A stretch of DNA of 64,000 bases from Halichoerus grypus (Eukaryota; Chordata; Mammalia; Carnivora; Phocidae), in NCBI RefSeq assembly GCF_964656455.1, contig NC_135726.1, positions 3,048,001-3,112,000 of the forward strand. The letters are read 5' to 3'. Of this stretch, positions 43,501-55,420 are shown piece after piece. The position numbers and the translations under genes are program-made. Each line of letters begins with the position of its first letter. Positions within the stretch are counted from its first letter, which is position 1. The notes beneath the pieces were generated by a model. That model worked only from the letters and a program-made list of their open reading frames with translations. It ran no database searches and was not told the origin of the DNA.

Positions 43501-44461
43501 AGAAGACGCTCCCAGAAGCTTCTAGCCCAGCAGCCAGTGGGCAGTGACAGCACGGTCGGCAGCATCACCCACTCTCCCTGGCCTCGATGTGGAGTTCCCC
43601 CTTATAAGGCCTCCCTAGGAAGGCAGGAGAGTCAAGACATGGTAGGTCGAGCCCGGCTACCCCGCTCGGGGGTGATCCGTGCAGACGAGTCCCGCTCCCA
43701 CGCCCTGCCCCAGGTGATGCAGAGTCACTCCAGATGTCCTTTGAGCTTCTTCCTCCAGACTCGACCCCACGGGTGGGCAAGTCAGATCTGGAGAGGAAAG
43801 AGCAGATCCGCCAGGCGTGACTCAAAGCCCCAAAGTGTCTGTGGACGTTGAGCACCATCCTCACCAGGCTGGTCCCTGAGACCGGTGCAGACACCGGCAA
43901 GGTGTCACCCAGGCCTGGGCGTGCGGCCAGGGCTCACCCACGGCCAGGGCAGCTGACAGCAGAGTCTTGTCTGATGCCCAGACATGGTGAGTGCTACGGG
44001 AAGCTGAGGTTGTGCACGTCGAGGCTTCGGGAACAGGCTTTGGGGCCGGGGAGCAGGCAGGAGCTGGGGAAGTTTGAGGAGCAGGGCCCGGGAGGGCCGG
44101 GAGTTGAGCGTTTTGGAAGCAGCAGGAAGTGAGGAGTGTGCCGGGCGCAGCCTGGCGCGCCCCAGAGAACACCTGACCTCTCGAGCAGACAGCGACGTCT
44201 CCAGGCCCCGCACTAGTGCCCTCTGGGCCTGGGAACCAAGAGATGAAGGATGGAGGGAGGGAGGGAGGGAGGGGGACCAGTCTTGCAGGCTCTGAGCTGT
44301 GGTGGACGCCCAAAATCATGCACAGCACGGGCCCCACTGTGGACACTCTACCCACAGGAGGCCGACACAGGAGATTGTGTTTGGCTCATTCTGGCTCCAA
44401 GATGGAGGGAAAGGGGCAGCTTCTTTGGAACCCACCGCACCAGTCTGCATTGTAGTTCAGA
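43501..44461. other. No recognised feature except a GGGA run
   Basis: GC-rich unique DNA. A pure GGGA run lies at 44,251-44,276, giving a plus-strand G-quadruplex motif. Confidence 0.45.
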
Positions 44462-44645
44462 GACTTGCCACTCCGAGTGGGGTCCCAGGACCAGCAGCTG
44501 CAGCCTCACCTGGGAACTTGCTAGAAATGCAGATTCTTGTCCCGCCCCCCACTGCCCAGACTCCGTGAACCAGTGACTCCAGGGGCTGGGCCAGTGCTCT
44601 GTGATTTAACGGCCCTCCTGGCGGCTGATGCACGTTAGCTGCTGA
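44462..44645 (+). mobile_element. MER5A (hAT MITE)
   Basis: 'cactccgagtggggtcccag', 'cagcctcacctgggaacttg', 'ctagaaatgcagattcttgt' and 'ctgtgatttaacggccctcc' give a nearly complete MER5A. Unlike the pair at 25,045 and 26,098 it keeps the segment between 'gattct' and the 'gtgaac' block. Confidence 0.85.
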
Positions 44646-47600
44646 GAAGCTGTCTCTGAGATGGGAGACGCTGGGAGGTATAAGACCCCCCGTCCCAAGT
44701 ACCTGGCGGAGGAGGGGGGGACGCGGGTGCAGGCAGCCGACCCTGGGCGCTGGGCATGGGGCGTGCTTGGAGCCCCAGCTCCCTGGACTGTGCCACGGGC
44801 TTGATGCCAGCGGCCCTCCAGGGACCCTGCAGGGTTAGACTGAAGGATGGTGTCTGTAGAGGATCTAGCAGCTCTGAGGGAGACCTGCACTGCTATTTAC
44901 ATGATTGATTCCTTATCATCATCATCCTCTGCTTGGCTGGGGAGTGTCACCTGCTTGAAGCAGGTGGAGGTCACCCACAGGGCAGCTGGGAGGTCTGGCC
45001 CCTGGCTGCCCCCTCCACCTGGGAGATAAAGTCCAACAGGGACCCTCTGGGCTGGAATGCGTCTGACGTGGTCCCCTTGAGAGCAGATGTCATTGGCCAA
45101 AGGCCAGCGCCCCGGACTGCAGACAGCCCAGAGACCCCCAGGGATGGAGCTCTCCCACGGAGGCTATGCAGGTGCCACCAGCCCACCTGCCCCCCGCAGT
45201 CCCACTCCCCCTCGCCCTGCCTTCAGGGAGCCAGCACCAGGCACCAGGAGATGCTCGAGACATGTGTTCGAGCAGTGAGCCGGAGGAAGGATGCTGGGTC
45301 CCCTTGGCCACTCAGAATGTTACGAACCGCCCACTCCTCCGTCGCCCTCTGTCCTCCGTGTGGGACACCAGCTCCTGAGAGCTGCACCTGAAGGTGTCGC
45401 CCGCACCCCAACAACCAGCTGTTCTCAGGAGTTCTTCAACCAGGAAGCTAGTTGCGCTTTCACTGTCGCCCATCTTAGCATGATCTGAGATGCACCAAAC
45501 GGGACACAAGGGAAGCCTGACGATGATGACGATGATGACGATGATGATCTTGCCCACTGTCTAGGGAAGGGGCCAATCCGCCAACAGCGATTAGCTTACA
45601 AAACAGTATTGCTTTGTTTTATTCAATTACGTAGTGCATCCAAGTGCACAAAGATCATTGGAATCACCTGTCCCACCCCCACACAGATGAGCACCAGTAC
45701 CGTCTTGGACAACACATCTCACCAAGAGCTGCGCCGGCGGGCACAGGAGAGGGGGCCGGGGAGAGGAGCCGGGGCGTGTGGAGGCCTGAGCGGTGGGCAG
45801 CTGCAGATGGTCTGACTAATGGAGGGGCCCCCGCTTGGACAGGGCTCACAGACATCAGGCCAGATAAAGGCATCGTCTGTGCGGGCCATTTTTTTCTCTG
45901 CTATCTCTTGTTGAGGCCATGCTAACACCCTGTCAGCCCGCCGGGTGATGGATGGCCGTGGGGAGCCGACCTGCCCCACCCCCTCGTGCAGGCCCTGGAA
46001 GGGCTTTCCAGAGCCCACCTGCTAGCCCACCAGAGTGGTTCTCTTGGGGGGAAGAGGGAGCACCCCAGACGGGAGTGTCACACACTCGGACCCACACCGG
46101 TGCACACACACAGACGCGCTACCACCCCAAGTCAGCCGACGTTCAGAGCATGGGGCCAGCAGTCCCGGCTCTCAGAAACTTATCTGCGATCCCACAGCCA
46201 GACCTTGAGCTCCTTACTAACCCTGTGCCCGTCTTCACAGGGGTCACGCTCACGTCCCCAGGGGGCCCATGTGCCAACAGAACGATTCTGGACGAGGCCA
46301 GCTGTCTCCGACCCCATTTCCCGGGAAAAGCTGGACCAGGGTTCCTGTCCCCTAAACCCTCAAAGGCGGTCAGAAGCAGGGGGTGATGACGAAGCCCTAT
46401 GCCAAGCACTCCACCTCCGAGCCATAAACTTCCTGTGAAGGAAAACAGAAGAAGCCTCACGTGCTCCTGTTATGGAATGGATGTGCAAGTCACACGGCCA
46501 CGCCGAATAAACAGCGGGCTGGCCGGCCGTCTGACCGCTCCTCGGACACATCCATGCCCGTCGCCCACCCCGCCCCTCAGCCCCGGCCGTCTCCGGGGAA
46601 ATGACAAACACCGGATAGAACCGATGGGACCCCGGAGGCCGGATGCCCACCACCAGGGACTGTTTATGTCTGAGGCCGTCCTGGAAGAAAAATGTGAGAA
46701 CGCCTTTCCAGAACATGGTGGCCAAGCGAGGTCTGCCCGGGTGCCAGGGAAGCCACACAATAGGGGCAAATGCGTAGCGGAAGGATAGGGCTGGGCACGG
46801 CCGCCACCGGACAGGGATCAGGCCGATTCGGCCCTACCCTCCACACTCCGCCCAGATGCTGCACAAAGGCAGCTCGGGTCTGTTCCCCCGCCTGAGACTC
46901 AGGGCCTGACCCTCTCCCCCGGCCCCCCGAGTCGTGGGAGACAAATCCGGGTTTGCTTTGATTGGCTGTCAAAACACTGAGTGTGGGACAGCAGACACTC
47001 CGGATGGATGTGCAGAAATTCCATGTGACGGTTGTCGGTAAAGCGCTTTCAGAAGCGGCCCTTTTATTTTATTCCAGCTTAGACACTGTGGTCCACTCTG
47101 GGGCAGGATGAGGGTCTCCTCGCAGAAGACACAGACCTTTCAGCACCAGGGAATTGGGAGGCCGATCGTGTGACCCCAGGAAGCTCCAAGAGAATCAGAG
47201 GCAGGCCACGTCACTGTTACCGGCCTCACCTCTTAATAAGAACCACATTTCTTGGGGTATCCACCCAGAAAAAAAAAAAAAAGTCGATCCATTAAAAGTC
47301 AGCGTCCAGTAAAACCCCGCCATGTGCAGAACGCTGCCCGAGGGAAAAGTGGCACCTCTGAGCCGGAGAAGTCGTCCTGGGCCCTTGGGAGACTGACGTT
47401 TGGGGACCGTCAGGCCTGTGACCCTAGAAAGGGCTCTGCTTCGCACTAGCGACGTGGCTGTGGGCCTCGGCCCGGGCTTCCTCACCTGTGGAGCGGGCGT
47501 GGTCGTGGCGCCCACCTCGCTCGGGGGCGGCCGTGGGAAGGACAGGAGGTGAGGCTCAGAAAGCTCACCGGTCTGCACGGGGCAGTAGGGGGGTGGGCCT

Positions 47601-48629
47601 GTAAGAGGGACCCCAGCTGACAGAAGTCCCTTCCCTCGGTCACAGAGGCCGAGCGCTGCTCCATGAAGTCCATGGTGGGCCGGAGAAGCCCACCCGCCAC
47701 AGCACAGCACGCGGGAGCGGTGCAGGGGCACCGGGCACACCCAGAACCACAGCGTCAGACCCGCCAGCCCGCGCCTGCTCACCCCTCCATGCCCCATGGC
47801 AAGGAGGCCTGGGAACAGAATATTTGAGGCTTTAAAATTGGGGGTGTGATGACACAGAGGAAGGGGAGGTCACACCCCGTCCGCTAAGTACCGTCGACTC
47901 CGTTTCACGGACGGCAACACCAAGGCCCAGAGCCTTCCCCACGTGGCTGCACCGTCTCCGAAGCAGTGGGCACACGGGCGTGTTTCCTCCCACCGGCATG
48001 TGGGGTCTCACCCCATGCGCAGTGCGGTGGGCGTGGGGCCTCCGGGGGAGAGACCACCCTGCCAGGGCAGCGCGGGCCGTCCCAGGAATGTGCTGCTCGG
48101 AGGCGGGAGGTACACAGGAGGCCCTCCCACAGGGTCATCTTTCTCCCTGCCTCCAGGGATTAAGATAGCGAGAGGGAGCCTCTCCCTGGAGAGCCACGCT
48201 GCCCACCCTCCCCTCCTCCCCACACCCGCCTCACTGGCAGTGCCCCGTCGGTGGGGGGAGCCCGGGCAGGGCCGACCATCCGCCCCTGCTCTTGGCTCTG
48301 GTGAGCTGACGCTGGCAGGGGCTCTCGTGGGCACCGCGTGATGTCATCACCCAAAGACGTGGGCTACCCGCCACCCCCCGTAAGGACATGAAGGCACAGA
48401 GGCCTGAGTGCCTCTCAGGTGACTCGGCGGCACAGGAGGAGTTCCACAGCCCCAGCCCCGTCCCACGGGGAGACGTGCCTTCCCTCGTCAGGTGCAGCGG
48501 AACTGCAGCTCAACGCGACCTCCCGATGCATGCCGCCACCGTGCACCTGGACAGCCGAATCCCGAGCTACCCTCGGACAGGCCTCGGAGTCCAGGATCTG
48601 GATTCAAAAAGAATATGGTTACCACACGG
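44646..48629. other. GC-rich unique DNA, no recognised gene
   Basis: Almost 4 kb, mostly GC-rich with scattered CpGs, lacks any exon or repeat I can defend. It holds a trinucleotide-type GATGAC array (45,520-45,549), a CATCATC run (44,919-44,931), and a 14-A run at 47,270-47,283. Weak MIR-like phrases occur at 47,420-47,500 and 47,900-47,945. Long chance frames occur on both strands. Confidence 0.4.
45520..45549. repeat. GATGAC/GATGAT short tandem repeat
   Basis: Five or so GATGAC/GATGAT units in about 30 bases. Ordinary simple repeat. Confidence 0.9.
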
Positions 48630-48681
48630 GGCGTTAGGCCTGCACTGCCCATGTGCGAATCCTGGCTCTGCCTTTCCTAGC
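48630..48681 (+). repeat. MIR SINE 5' remnant feeding the minisatellite
   Basis: 'atgtgcgaatcctggctctg' then 'cctttcctag' matches the MIR phrase with 'ttcgaatcccggctctgcca'. The next bases pass straight into the first 47-base unit, whose middle continues the MIR core. Confidence 0.6.
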
Positions 48682-49198
48682 GGGCCTCCCCTCTCCACGC
48701 CTCGGTGTCCCCATCCGCTGCCCGGGGAGGGCCTCCCCTCTCCAGGCCTCGGTGTCCCCATCCGCTGCCCGGGGAGGGCCTCCCCTCTCTAGGCCTCAGT
48801 GTCCCCATCCGCAGCCCGGGGAGGGCCTCCCCTCTCCAGGCCTCGGTGTCCCCATCCGCAGCCCGGGGAGGGCCTCCCCTCTCCAGGCCTCGGTGTCCCC
48901 ATCCGCTGCCCGGGGAGGGCCTCCCCTCTCTAGGCCTCAGTGTCCCCATCCGCAGCCCGGGGAGGGCCTCCCCTCTCCAGGCCTCGGTGTGCCCATCCGC
49001 TGCCCGGGAAGGGCCTCCCCTCTCCAGGCCTCGGTGTCCCCATCCGCTGCCCGGGGAGGGCCTCCCCTCTCTAGGCCTCAGTGTCCCCATCCGCAGCCCA
49101 GGGAGGGCCTCCCCTCTCCAGGCCTCGGTGTCCCCATCCGCTGCCCGGGGAGGGCCTCCCCTCTCCAGGCCTCAGTGTCTCCATCCGCTGCCCGGGGC
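48682..49198 (+). repeat. 47-bp minisatellite, 11 copies, 141-bp higher-order period
   Basis: Eleven tandem units of exactly 47 bases (517 bases). Each carries a 'ggcctcccctctc' block, a 'ggcctcggtgtccccatccg' block and a 'cccgggga' block. Units 3, 6 and 9 share the variants 'ctctctaggcctcagtg' and 'ccgcagcc', so the array repeats in triplets of 141 bases. The unit matches the MIR core 'cctctctgggcctcagtttccccatctg'. As 141 is divisible by 3, long repeat-encoded open frames arise on both strands. They are not genes. Confidence 0.95.
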
Positions 49199-50689
49199 GG
49201 ACAGTGGCTGCCCCTCTGGGCTGTTGGGAGGAGAGAGTGGTTGGCATCACCGTCCTGATTTGTATTCTTCTTTGCATTTGAAATGAGGCCAAAAGGTGAA
49301 GTAATTAAATGCAAGAGAAAAGAGATGGAGGGGACTGCGCAGGGTAGAAAGGCCCGGGATGGACCGTAGCGTCCGGGGGAGAAGCCCGGCCCCCGGCGGA
49401 CCACAGAGCCGCACAAACCCACCACCAGCAGAAAAGAAACACAGTGAAAGTTTTACAGCCTCGCCCATTTCAAAGCGTGGCTCTTGCCCACAGAGAAACT
49501 GGTCTGGACACCGGGAGCCGGGTCAGGGAAGCCCCAAGTTCAGCGATGGCTGGGATGGCAGGCCCAGCGTGTCTGGCGCCAGAGCCCCACTGCCCCCAGG
49601 AGGACAAGGGCTCCAGACCGTGCGCTGGGACTGCCGGACGACACGCACAGGACAGACGCCAGCCTCCCCACAGGCAGACCCTGAGACAAGGCTCTGAGAG
49701 CCAGCAGCGTATTTGGGGGCGACCAGAGCGCCAGCAGGAGCAGAGCAGCAAGACCCCAGGGGAAGGCTGCCGTGCTGGGTGCCTTACAGAGCAGAAGACC
49801 GCGTGGGCAAGCGGGCTAGTCCCTGGGGCAGAGCTCCCCCGACGGTCCAGGCAGGGAGCCGAGAGCCCCTCGGGGCGGCCAGCAGGGCTGTCCACGTGGG
49901 AACCCACATGGGGCCACACATCGGGTCTCGGCAGCTGCATCTCCCACCCCAACATTCGTACCCTAATCTGCATTTTCCTAAGTCTTATGTCATGTCCTTT
50001 TGAAGAAGAAAAGTAATTGTGAATCTGATAAAAGACACAAGAACAGTTTGCCCCTATTTCTCACCAGAAGAGTCAGCTTTGCATGTCACAGTCCCTCCGC
50101 ATCCAGACCCAGGACCTTGCCTCTGGCCACACGGCCCTCCCTGCCCCCTCGGACACCTGCGGCCCATCGGGTGACACGTCATTATATGCTTGAACAACTA
50201 CTGGTGTCCATCAGCAGCCCGAGGCCATTGCTGCCCGGCTCCGATAACCCAGTCCTGACAAGGCCCCCTTGAGACAGACATTCCTCACTTCCCGGTGGTC
50301 AGGATTGGAGGGACCCCAGTGGGAGCTCGCCTTTGTTTTGGCACATTCAAATTCATACTAAAACGTTGCCCGTGGAGAGGAGGCGCCCCCAACACAGCAG
50401 GCGTCTGGGCCGTGTGGGGACCTGGGCCCTCCTCTCGCACCCCAGGAAGCTCGGGATGCTCTCGGGATGCTGTCAGGATGCCCAGCCATCCCATGGCACC
50501 CCTGCCTCCAACCCCGCGCCACACACACAGTCACGGGGCGAAGTGCCAGTCGAGACTGTGTCCTTGCTGCTTTCTCTCGTGCGTGGTTTTTTCTTGCTGC
50601 CCATCAGGTGTCTGACCTTCCATCAAAACTCGCTCTCAAATATAATGCCTTCCCCATCACCCACACCCCGTGTGAGTCCGGCGGCTCAG
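49199..50689. other. No firm feature; possible third dispersed-repeat copy
   Basis: Unique GC-rich DNA with an AT-richer patch at 49,950-50,050. The part at 49,665-49,900 may be a diverged third copy of the repeat at 7,880 and 11,690 ('gtatttgggggcgacc' versus 'gtttgggaggtgacc'). No gene recognised. Confidence 0.35.
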
Positions 50690-50985
50690 AGGGTGATTGC
50701 TCTGGGGGCAAAGGTCACACTGGGGCCTTGGAAACAGCCCGAGTATGTGTGGCAACTTCCACTCAAGGGGAGTGCATGCCCACCCCGTGTCCCGGCGGTG
50801 GCGCTCCCAGGTTCACGCCCAGCACGAACGCATCCGTACGGTCACAAAGCTCCACGTGCAAGAACTCGTCACAGCCCTATTGGCAACAGCAGAGAGCGGG
50901 CAACCACCAAATGCTTACCACCAGCACCACCCACGGGTTGTGCTCATGATGCACAATACTTCAGAGCAGCAAGAATGAGGCGTTG
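50690..50985 (+). repeat. Old L1 3' fragment, highly GC-drifted
   Basis: Weak ordered L1 features: 'gcaagaactcgtcacagccc', 'tattggcaacagcagagagc', 'gcaaccaccaaatgcttacc', 'gatgcacaatacttcagagc'. Many CpG and GC changes. Assignment is by overall pattern only. Confidence 0.45.
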
Positions 50986-51119
50986 GGCCCCCCGGAGGAT
51001 CCCAGGCTAGCTCCATGGCAGGGTCTGGGATGCCACTTGTCCGTGCGTCTCCTCCCCTGAGCAGAATAATTGGAGAGCCACTTCCTGGAACTCTGTGTCT
51101 TGGGGACAGAGGCGAGACC
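50986..51119. other. No recognised feature
   Basis: Short unique stretch between an L1 remnant and a MIR. Confidence 0.4.
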
Positions 51120-51330
51120 TGGAACCCGGCAGGGACTAGCCATGCTGTGTGACCTCGGGCAATTGACTCAAACTCTCTATGCCTTCCTTCCCGCCTCTGA
51201 GAGGTGGAGGTAGTGATACGTGCCGCGGACATAAGCAAACTAGCACAGAATCTCATACATGTCATCAAATAACACAGCGAGGATGCTAATGGGGAGCTGT
51301 GGTGGTCGTGGCAGGGACACCTTGCTGTGT
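51120..51330 (+). repeat. MIR SINE
   Basis: 'gccatgctgtgtgacctcgg', 'gcaattgactcaaactctct', 'atgccttccttcccgcctct' and 'catacatgtcatcaaataac' follow sense MIR. Confidence 0.65.
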
Positions 51331-51409
51331 TTGGAGCCCTTAGAACATTGCCTGGCATCAAGCGAGATGCCTCAACATGCCCGTGATTGTTCTTGCGGGG
51401 CGGTAGCAA

Positions 51410-51580
51410 GATTGTAGGCTTTGGAGACCGGGGCATCCGTCAGCTCTGCCACTTCCCGTGTGTCTTTAAGAGAATCACCGACCCTCTCCGAGTCGAGTTC
51501 TCCATCCATAAAATGGGTTGTTCTTGGGACACAGATAAGATAATGCAGCATTTTAAAGCATACAGCATGGATCCTTGGGT
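51410..51580 (+). repeat. MIR SINE
   Basis: 'gattgtaggctttggagacc', 'tcagctctgccacttcccgt', 'ctccatccataaaatgggtt' follow sense MIR from head to core. It lies 80 bases from another MIR in the same direction. Confidence 0.7.
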
Positions 51581-52504
51581 GGTAATGGGAAGTGATTTTA
51601 GGTGGTCAACGGGCAAACCTTTTATTTTAATGGTAAAATATTTATTTTAAGGCTTACTAGAAAAAATGCAGAATTAAGTATCAAATTCGTCACTTTTCAG
51701 GAATTATTATTGGTACCGAGTTTCCTTTTATATAGTTGAATGTTTTCTATAGCCATGCTATTTAAAGAAAAATACCTGTAAAACAGTACGCGGGGCACAA
51801 AGACGAGGCGCCTGGGTGGAGTTAGGCTGGTGCCCTGCCCGCAGCCCCTCTGCCACCTGAGTCCCCCACGGCGCCCGCCTCTCCCTGCTTCCCGCCTGGG
51901 CCAGGGGACGCGCCGGCCCTGCAGGGGGACGTCCAGGGACGCCGGGACCTTCCCGCAGTGCAGGCGAGCGTCCTGAGGATGGTTCCTCCGGGAGCCCCCG
52001 TGGGGCCTGTTGAGGAGCCTGCACGGTTATCAGTAACCTTCACTAACTAACCATTTGGCCTCTCTCCCTGCCTGTCTCCCTTCCCCACGCACGCTGCCCC
52101 TCGGCCCCCGCAGCCCCCTCGTCCTGGGCTAGCAGGAGCCCGTGTGGGACGTCTGTGTGGCACCTGAGCTCACGCTGCTGCCAAACCCACGCGGATCCCA
52201 GCATAACCCCGTCAGTGGTGGTCCTAGGGGCCCTGTAGTTTCCCCTCCAGAATATCAAGTTTTGCCTCAAAGTTGACCCTGACGGCCTATTCACCTAAGG
52301 AAAGACCCCGAATGAGACAACCATTGGCTGCTTTTACCACACCTCTCAGCACCTCTCTGCCTCTGTGAGCTGGGATCCCCAGCTGCCCGGGCACCTGAGA
52401 CCGAGCGGACACCCTGCTTGGCTGAGGTGATCGGGCCGCAGGACGTGGCGGGTGGGGGGGCGCCTCTCTGGGAGAGGGAAGACTTTTTCCTATGCTCCTG
52501 GACC
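51581..52504. other. No recognised feature
   Basis: AT-rich at 51,590-51,780, then GC-rich. No repeat or exon recognised. Confidence 0.4.
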
Positions 52505-52650
52505 TGGGAGTGGAATCTGGCTGCCCCGGTACTAAACCCGGCTCTTCCCCTTCCTAGCTAGGTGAAGCCCTAAGCCTCCACTTTCCCATCTGAGAAATGG
52601 GACAATGTTTACCCTCCAGAAGGGGTGATACTCAAAACGTCCAACAAGTG
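52505..52650 (+). repeat. MIR SINE
   Basis: 'gtggaatctggctgccccgg', 'ctcttccccttcctagctag', 'gcctccactttcccatctga' and 'gaaatgggacaatgtttacc' follow sense MIR. Confidence 0.7.
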
Positions 52651-53689
52651 CTAGAGAAGAGGTAGCAGCCATTGGGAGCAGGGCCAGACGTCAGCAACCG
52701 TTCGGCGGACAGGCGGTCAGAGCTGAGCGCCGGCCTCGCCCGCTGCAGGACCTGCTGGAAGGGTTTGACGAGGGAGTGCAGGTTGGAGCGTGCTTTCAAG
52801 CAGGGCAGCCGTGACGAACCATGACTCCTGTACCAAACTCCGTCCTGTGCTGGTGTGGTGCTGAGGACGAGTTCCTGGGCTGGATGCAAACTGGGCCTTT
52901 GAAAAACAAGTTCAAGTAGTTGCCCAGGAGGCAAGCATCTGTGACTGCGTTCCTGGGGCCACAGGGGCCAAGGCTGCGCTTGAGGAGGAGGCAGATGCGG
53001 GACTGGCCACAGCCCCACCAAGTCTGGACCTTGTCCTGAAAGTCAGGACACTTGTCACTTGAGGCTTGCACCAAACTGCTCAATGAGAGCATCAGGTCTT
53101 GGCGTCTGCTTGTGCAGACGGTGGGCCAGGGTCCCCGAGAGTTTGGGCGGGGGGGAGGGGCGCTGGCACGGGGCAGCTGCGGCCCTGCCCCAGGGAGGCC
53201 GCTGGCGAGGATCTGCAGCGGGGGAAGACGCGGGGCCAGTGTGACCTGGAGCCAACGTCTACAGACTGTGTTTGAGCCGAAGCCAGAGCCCAGCTGTCCT
53301 GTCACCTGTCAGGGGACACATGCTCCGCAGAGGCCCAGCCTGGCTTGGAAACCCAGGGTGGGCAGTTCCCACGCTGAGTCACTCGGGAAGGAGCACCCAT
53401 CACCGTGCTGCCCGGTGTGGATTCTGCTCTGGTCCACACACGGGCAGGTTGTCTGGGGGGGAAGATGGCCTAGGAGACGGAGACAGGGCATCCCCTCACC
53501 TCGGGGACACTGGCGGAGGAACTGGGCAGAGGACGATGATGGATGGGACAAAGACGCAGCCCTATCCCTGCCCGCACCCTGGAGGCGGTGTCCCTCGGGG
53601 TGGCACTCAGCGCCAGTCCGACGGCGCTGTCCACAAGTACGAAGCCACAGGCAGTCGGACAGGAGCCAGCCCCGGTACGGCAGAGCCCC
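52651..53689. other. No recognised feature
   Basis: GC-rich unique DNA with overlapping chance frames (129-234 codons). No domain or splice-site pattern persuades me that there is an exon. Confidence 0.4.
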
Positions 53690-53840
53690 TCATCTGATCC
53701 ATCCTCACAGCCACCCTGGAAGCAGGTGCTCTGCATCAATCCCGTTTTATAGATGAGGAAGCTGAGGCCCCGAGCGGCTGAGTAACTTGCCCAAGGACAC
53801 ACAGCCAGTGAGTGGTGGAGCCTGCACTCGCTGTCGGGGG
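53690..53840 (-). repeat. MIR SINE
   Basis: A good antisense MIR: 'cccgttttatagatgaggaa', 'gctgaggccccgagcggctg', 'agtaacttgcccaaggacac', 'acagccagtgagtggtggag'. Confidence 0.8.
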
Positions 53841-54134
53841 TATGAGACGCCAAAATCCCCTCAGCGCACAGGTGTGTGGTGTGTCTTCAAGACACGCACC
53901 CACTGGAGCCCAACCGGTGGCCTTGACCAAAGGGAACAGGGCATGTGGTCATCCAAAGGAGAAGTCATTCGATCGAAAGCAGGGATTGTTCCAGAAGGAG
54001 ATCCCAATATGAGGGCCAAGCCCTCTGACCAGTGAGCCCCCAGATGAAACCCTGGGGTTTGGGTTCCTGGTCTGAGGGACCCTCCCCTTCAGTGCTCAAA
54101 ACTTCCCACTGCCAGGGCCCGTCTCTGTGCCGGG
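53841..54134. other. No recognised feature
   Basis: Short unique stretch. Confidence 0.4.
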
Positions 54135-54530
54135 GGCTTCGTGATGTATTGGGTGGAACAATGTCCCCTAGAAACACAAGTCCTTGCAGAATCTAATGAG
54201 TGTGACCTCATGGGAAATAGGGGTTTTACTGATGTAACTAGTTAAGATGAGGTTGTACCAGGTCAGAGTAGGCCGTAAGCCCGACACCTGCTGTCCTCAG
54301 AGGAAGGCCGTGTGAACATGGAGACACGCACACACCACGCCGCCGCAAGCCAGGGGTGCCAAGGGCCGGTGGGCACCACGGGAGCCAGGAACAGGCAAGG
54401 AGAGCGCGTGGCCCTGCCGACACCTCGATCTCAGACTTCCAGCCCACAAAACCGTGAGAGAATACATTTCTGCTGTTGTCAGCCGCCCGGGTTTGTGACA
54501 TCAGTCCCAGACATCTGGAAACAGCTACTC
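54135..54530 (+). repeat. MaLR/MLT1-like LTR
   Basis: 'gtgatgtattgggtggaaca', 'atgtcccctagaaacacaag', 'gaatctaatgagtgtgacct', 'ataggggttttactgatgta', 'actagttaagatgaggttgt', 'gcatggcc'-type block at about 54,410, then 'aaaaccgtgagagaatacat' and 'ttctgctgttgtcagccgcc'. A nearly complete solo LTR. Confidence 0.75.
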
Positions 54531-55309
54531 TACCTGAGAGCAAGGCAGGCTGCAGGTGCTGGGGTATTAACGCCCCTCGGGAGCCGTCCTCGGCGGAGGG
54601 GAGATGGAAGTCAGTGAACAGACGCCTGGTGCCTCGCCCCTCGGCTGGGACATCAGTGGGGAGCCTGTCACACCCTCTCCCGAAGGACCCCCGCAGGACC
54701 CGGCTCCGGGAACCCACAGGGCGCTACCTTGGTAACTCTGTTTGTTGCCTTGTCTCACCTCCCCACCACCCTGCTGATGTCCTCACAAATATGCAGCAAG
54801 CACTCAGACCCTAGCCTCAGGGTCTACTCCTGGTGGGGGAGTAAAATGAAGACACCACCTCTCCCCATCCGGACACAACACCTCCAAGGACAGGGACTGA
54901 GAATCTTCGATCAACCTTCCTTAAAGACTTCTGAGTGCATGGGGTATAGCAGAGAACGTGGGCCCAGAGTCAGGGGTGCGTGCAGACCGAAATGCCTCTC
55001 ATTGGTGGACCTAATCGGCTGCCAGGGGAACGTGGGGGCTCACCACCAAACTTTGCCTTGTCCACCTTTGCCTAAGATAAGGGTCTCAGCTTTGCACACC
55101 ATGATTCTTAAATGGGCTGACGCAATGCACAAAGACTCATGATAACTCAACTCACAAGAGACTGATGTATATTCCACAACCCATATTTAGTGAAGGCTCT
55201 GCCTTTCCAGGCACTGGAGTTACCCAGGCTCTCAGGCACCACCTTTCTGGCCTGCTGACATGGACACCCAAGGCTGCTGGGAGAACATGGGTGCATGCCA
55301 GCAATCACA
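54531..55309. other. No recognised feature
   Basis: Unique sequence of mixed GC. No exon recognised. Confidence 0.4.
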
Positions 55310-55420
55310 AGGTCTGGAAGATCCTACTGCCTGTGTTCTGAGTGTGTCCTCTTCTGCCCACCCCCACCCAGGACAGGGACCTTCTCTGTCTGGTTCACAG
55401 CTGTATGTCCAGGGCTGGCC
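55310..55420 (+). repeat. L2 LINE 3' fragment
   Basis: 'aggacagggaccttctctgt' and 'ctggttcacagctgtatgtc' then 'cagggctggcccagac' follow the L2 3' end. Confidence 0.45.

Noticed and set aside
48682..49198. CRISPR-like array
   Set aside because: Units are contiguous without spacers, and the host is a mammal. This is a minisatellite.
48653..49286. Repetitive proteins of 193-201 codons (plus) and 137 codons (minus) over the same DNA
   Set aside because: They are the 47-base minisatellite read in several frames. No single coding frame is favoured.
53052..53756. 234-codon plus-strand frame
   Set aside because: No recognisable domain, overlapped by frames on the other strand and running into a MIR. 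Typical of GC-rich noncoding DNA.
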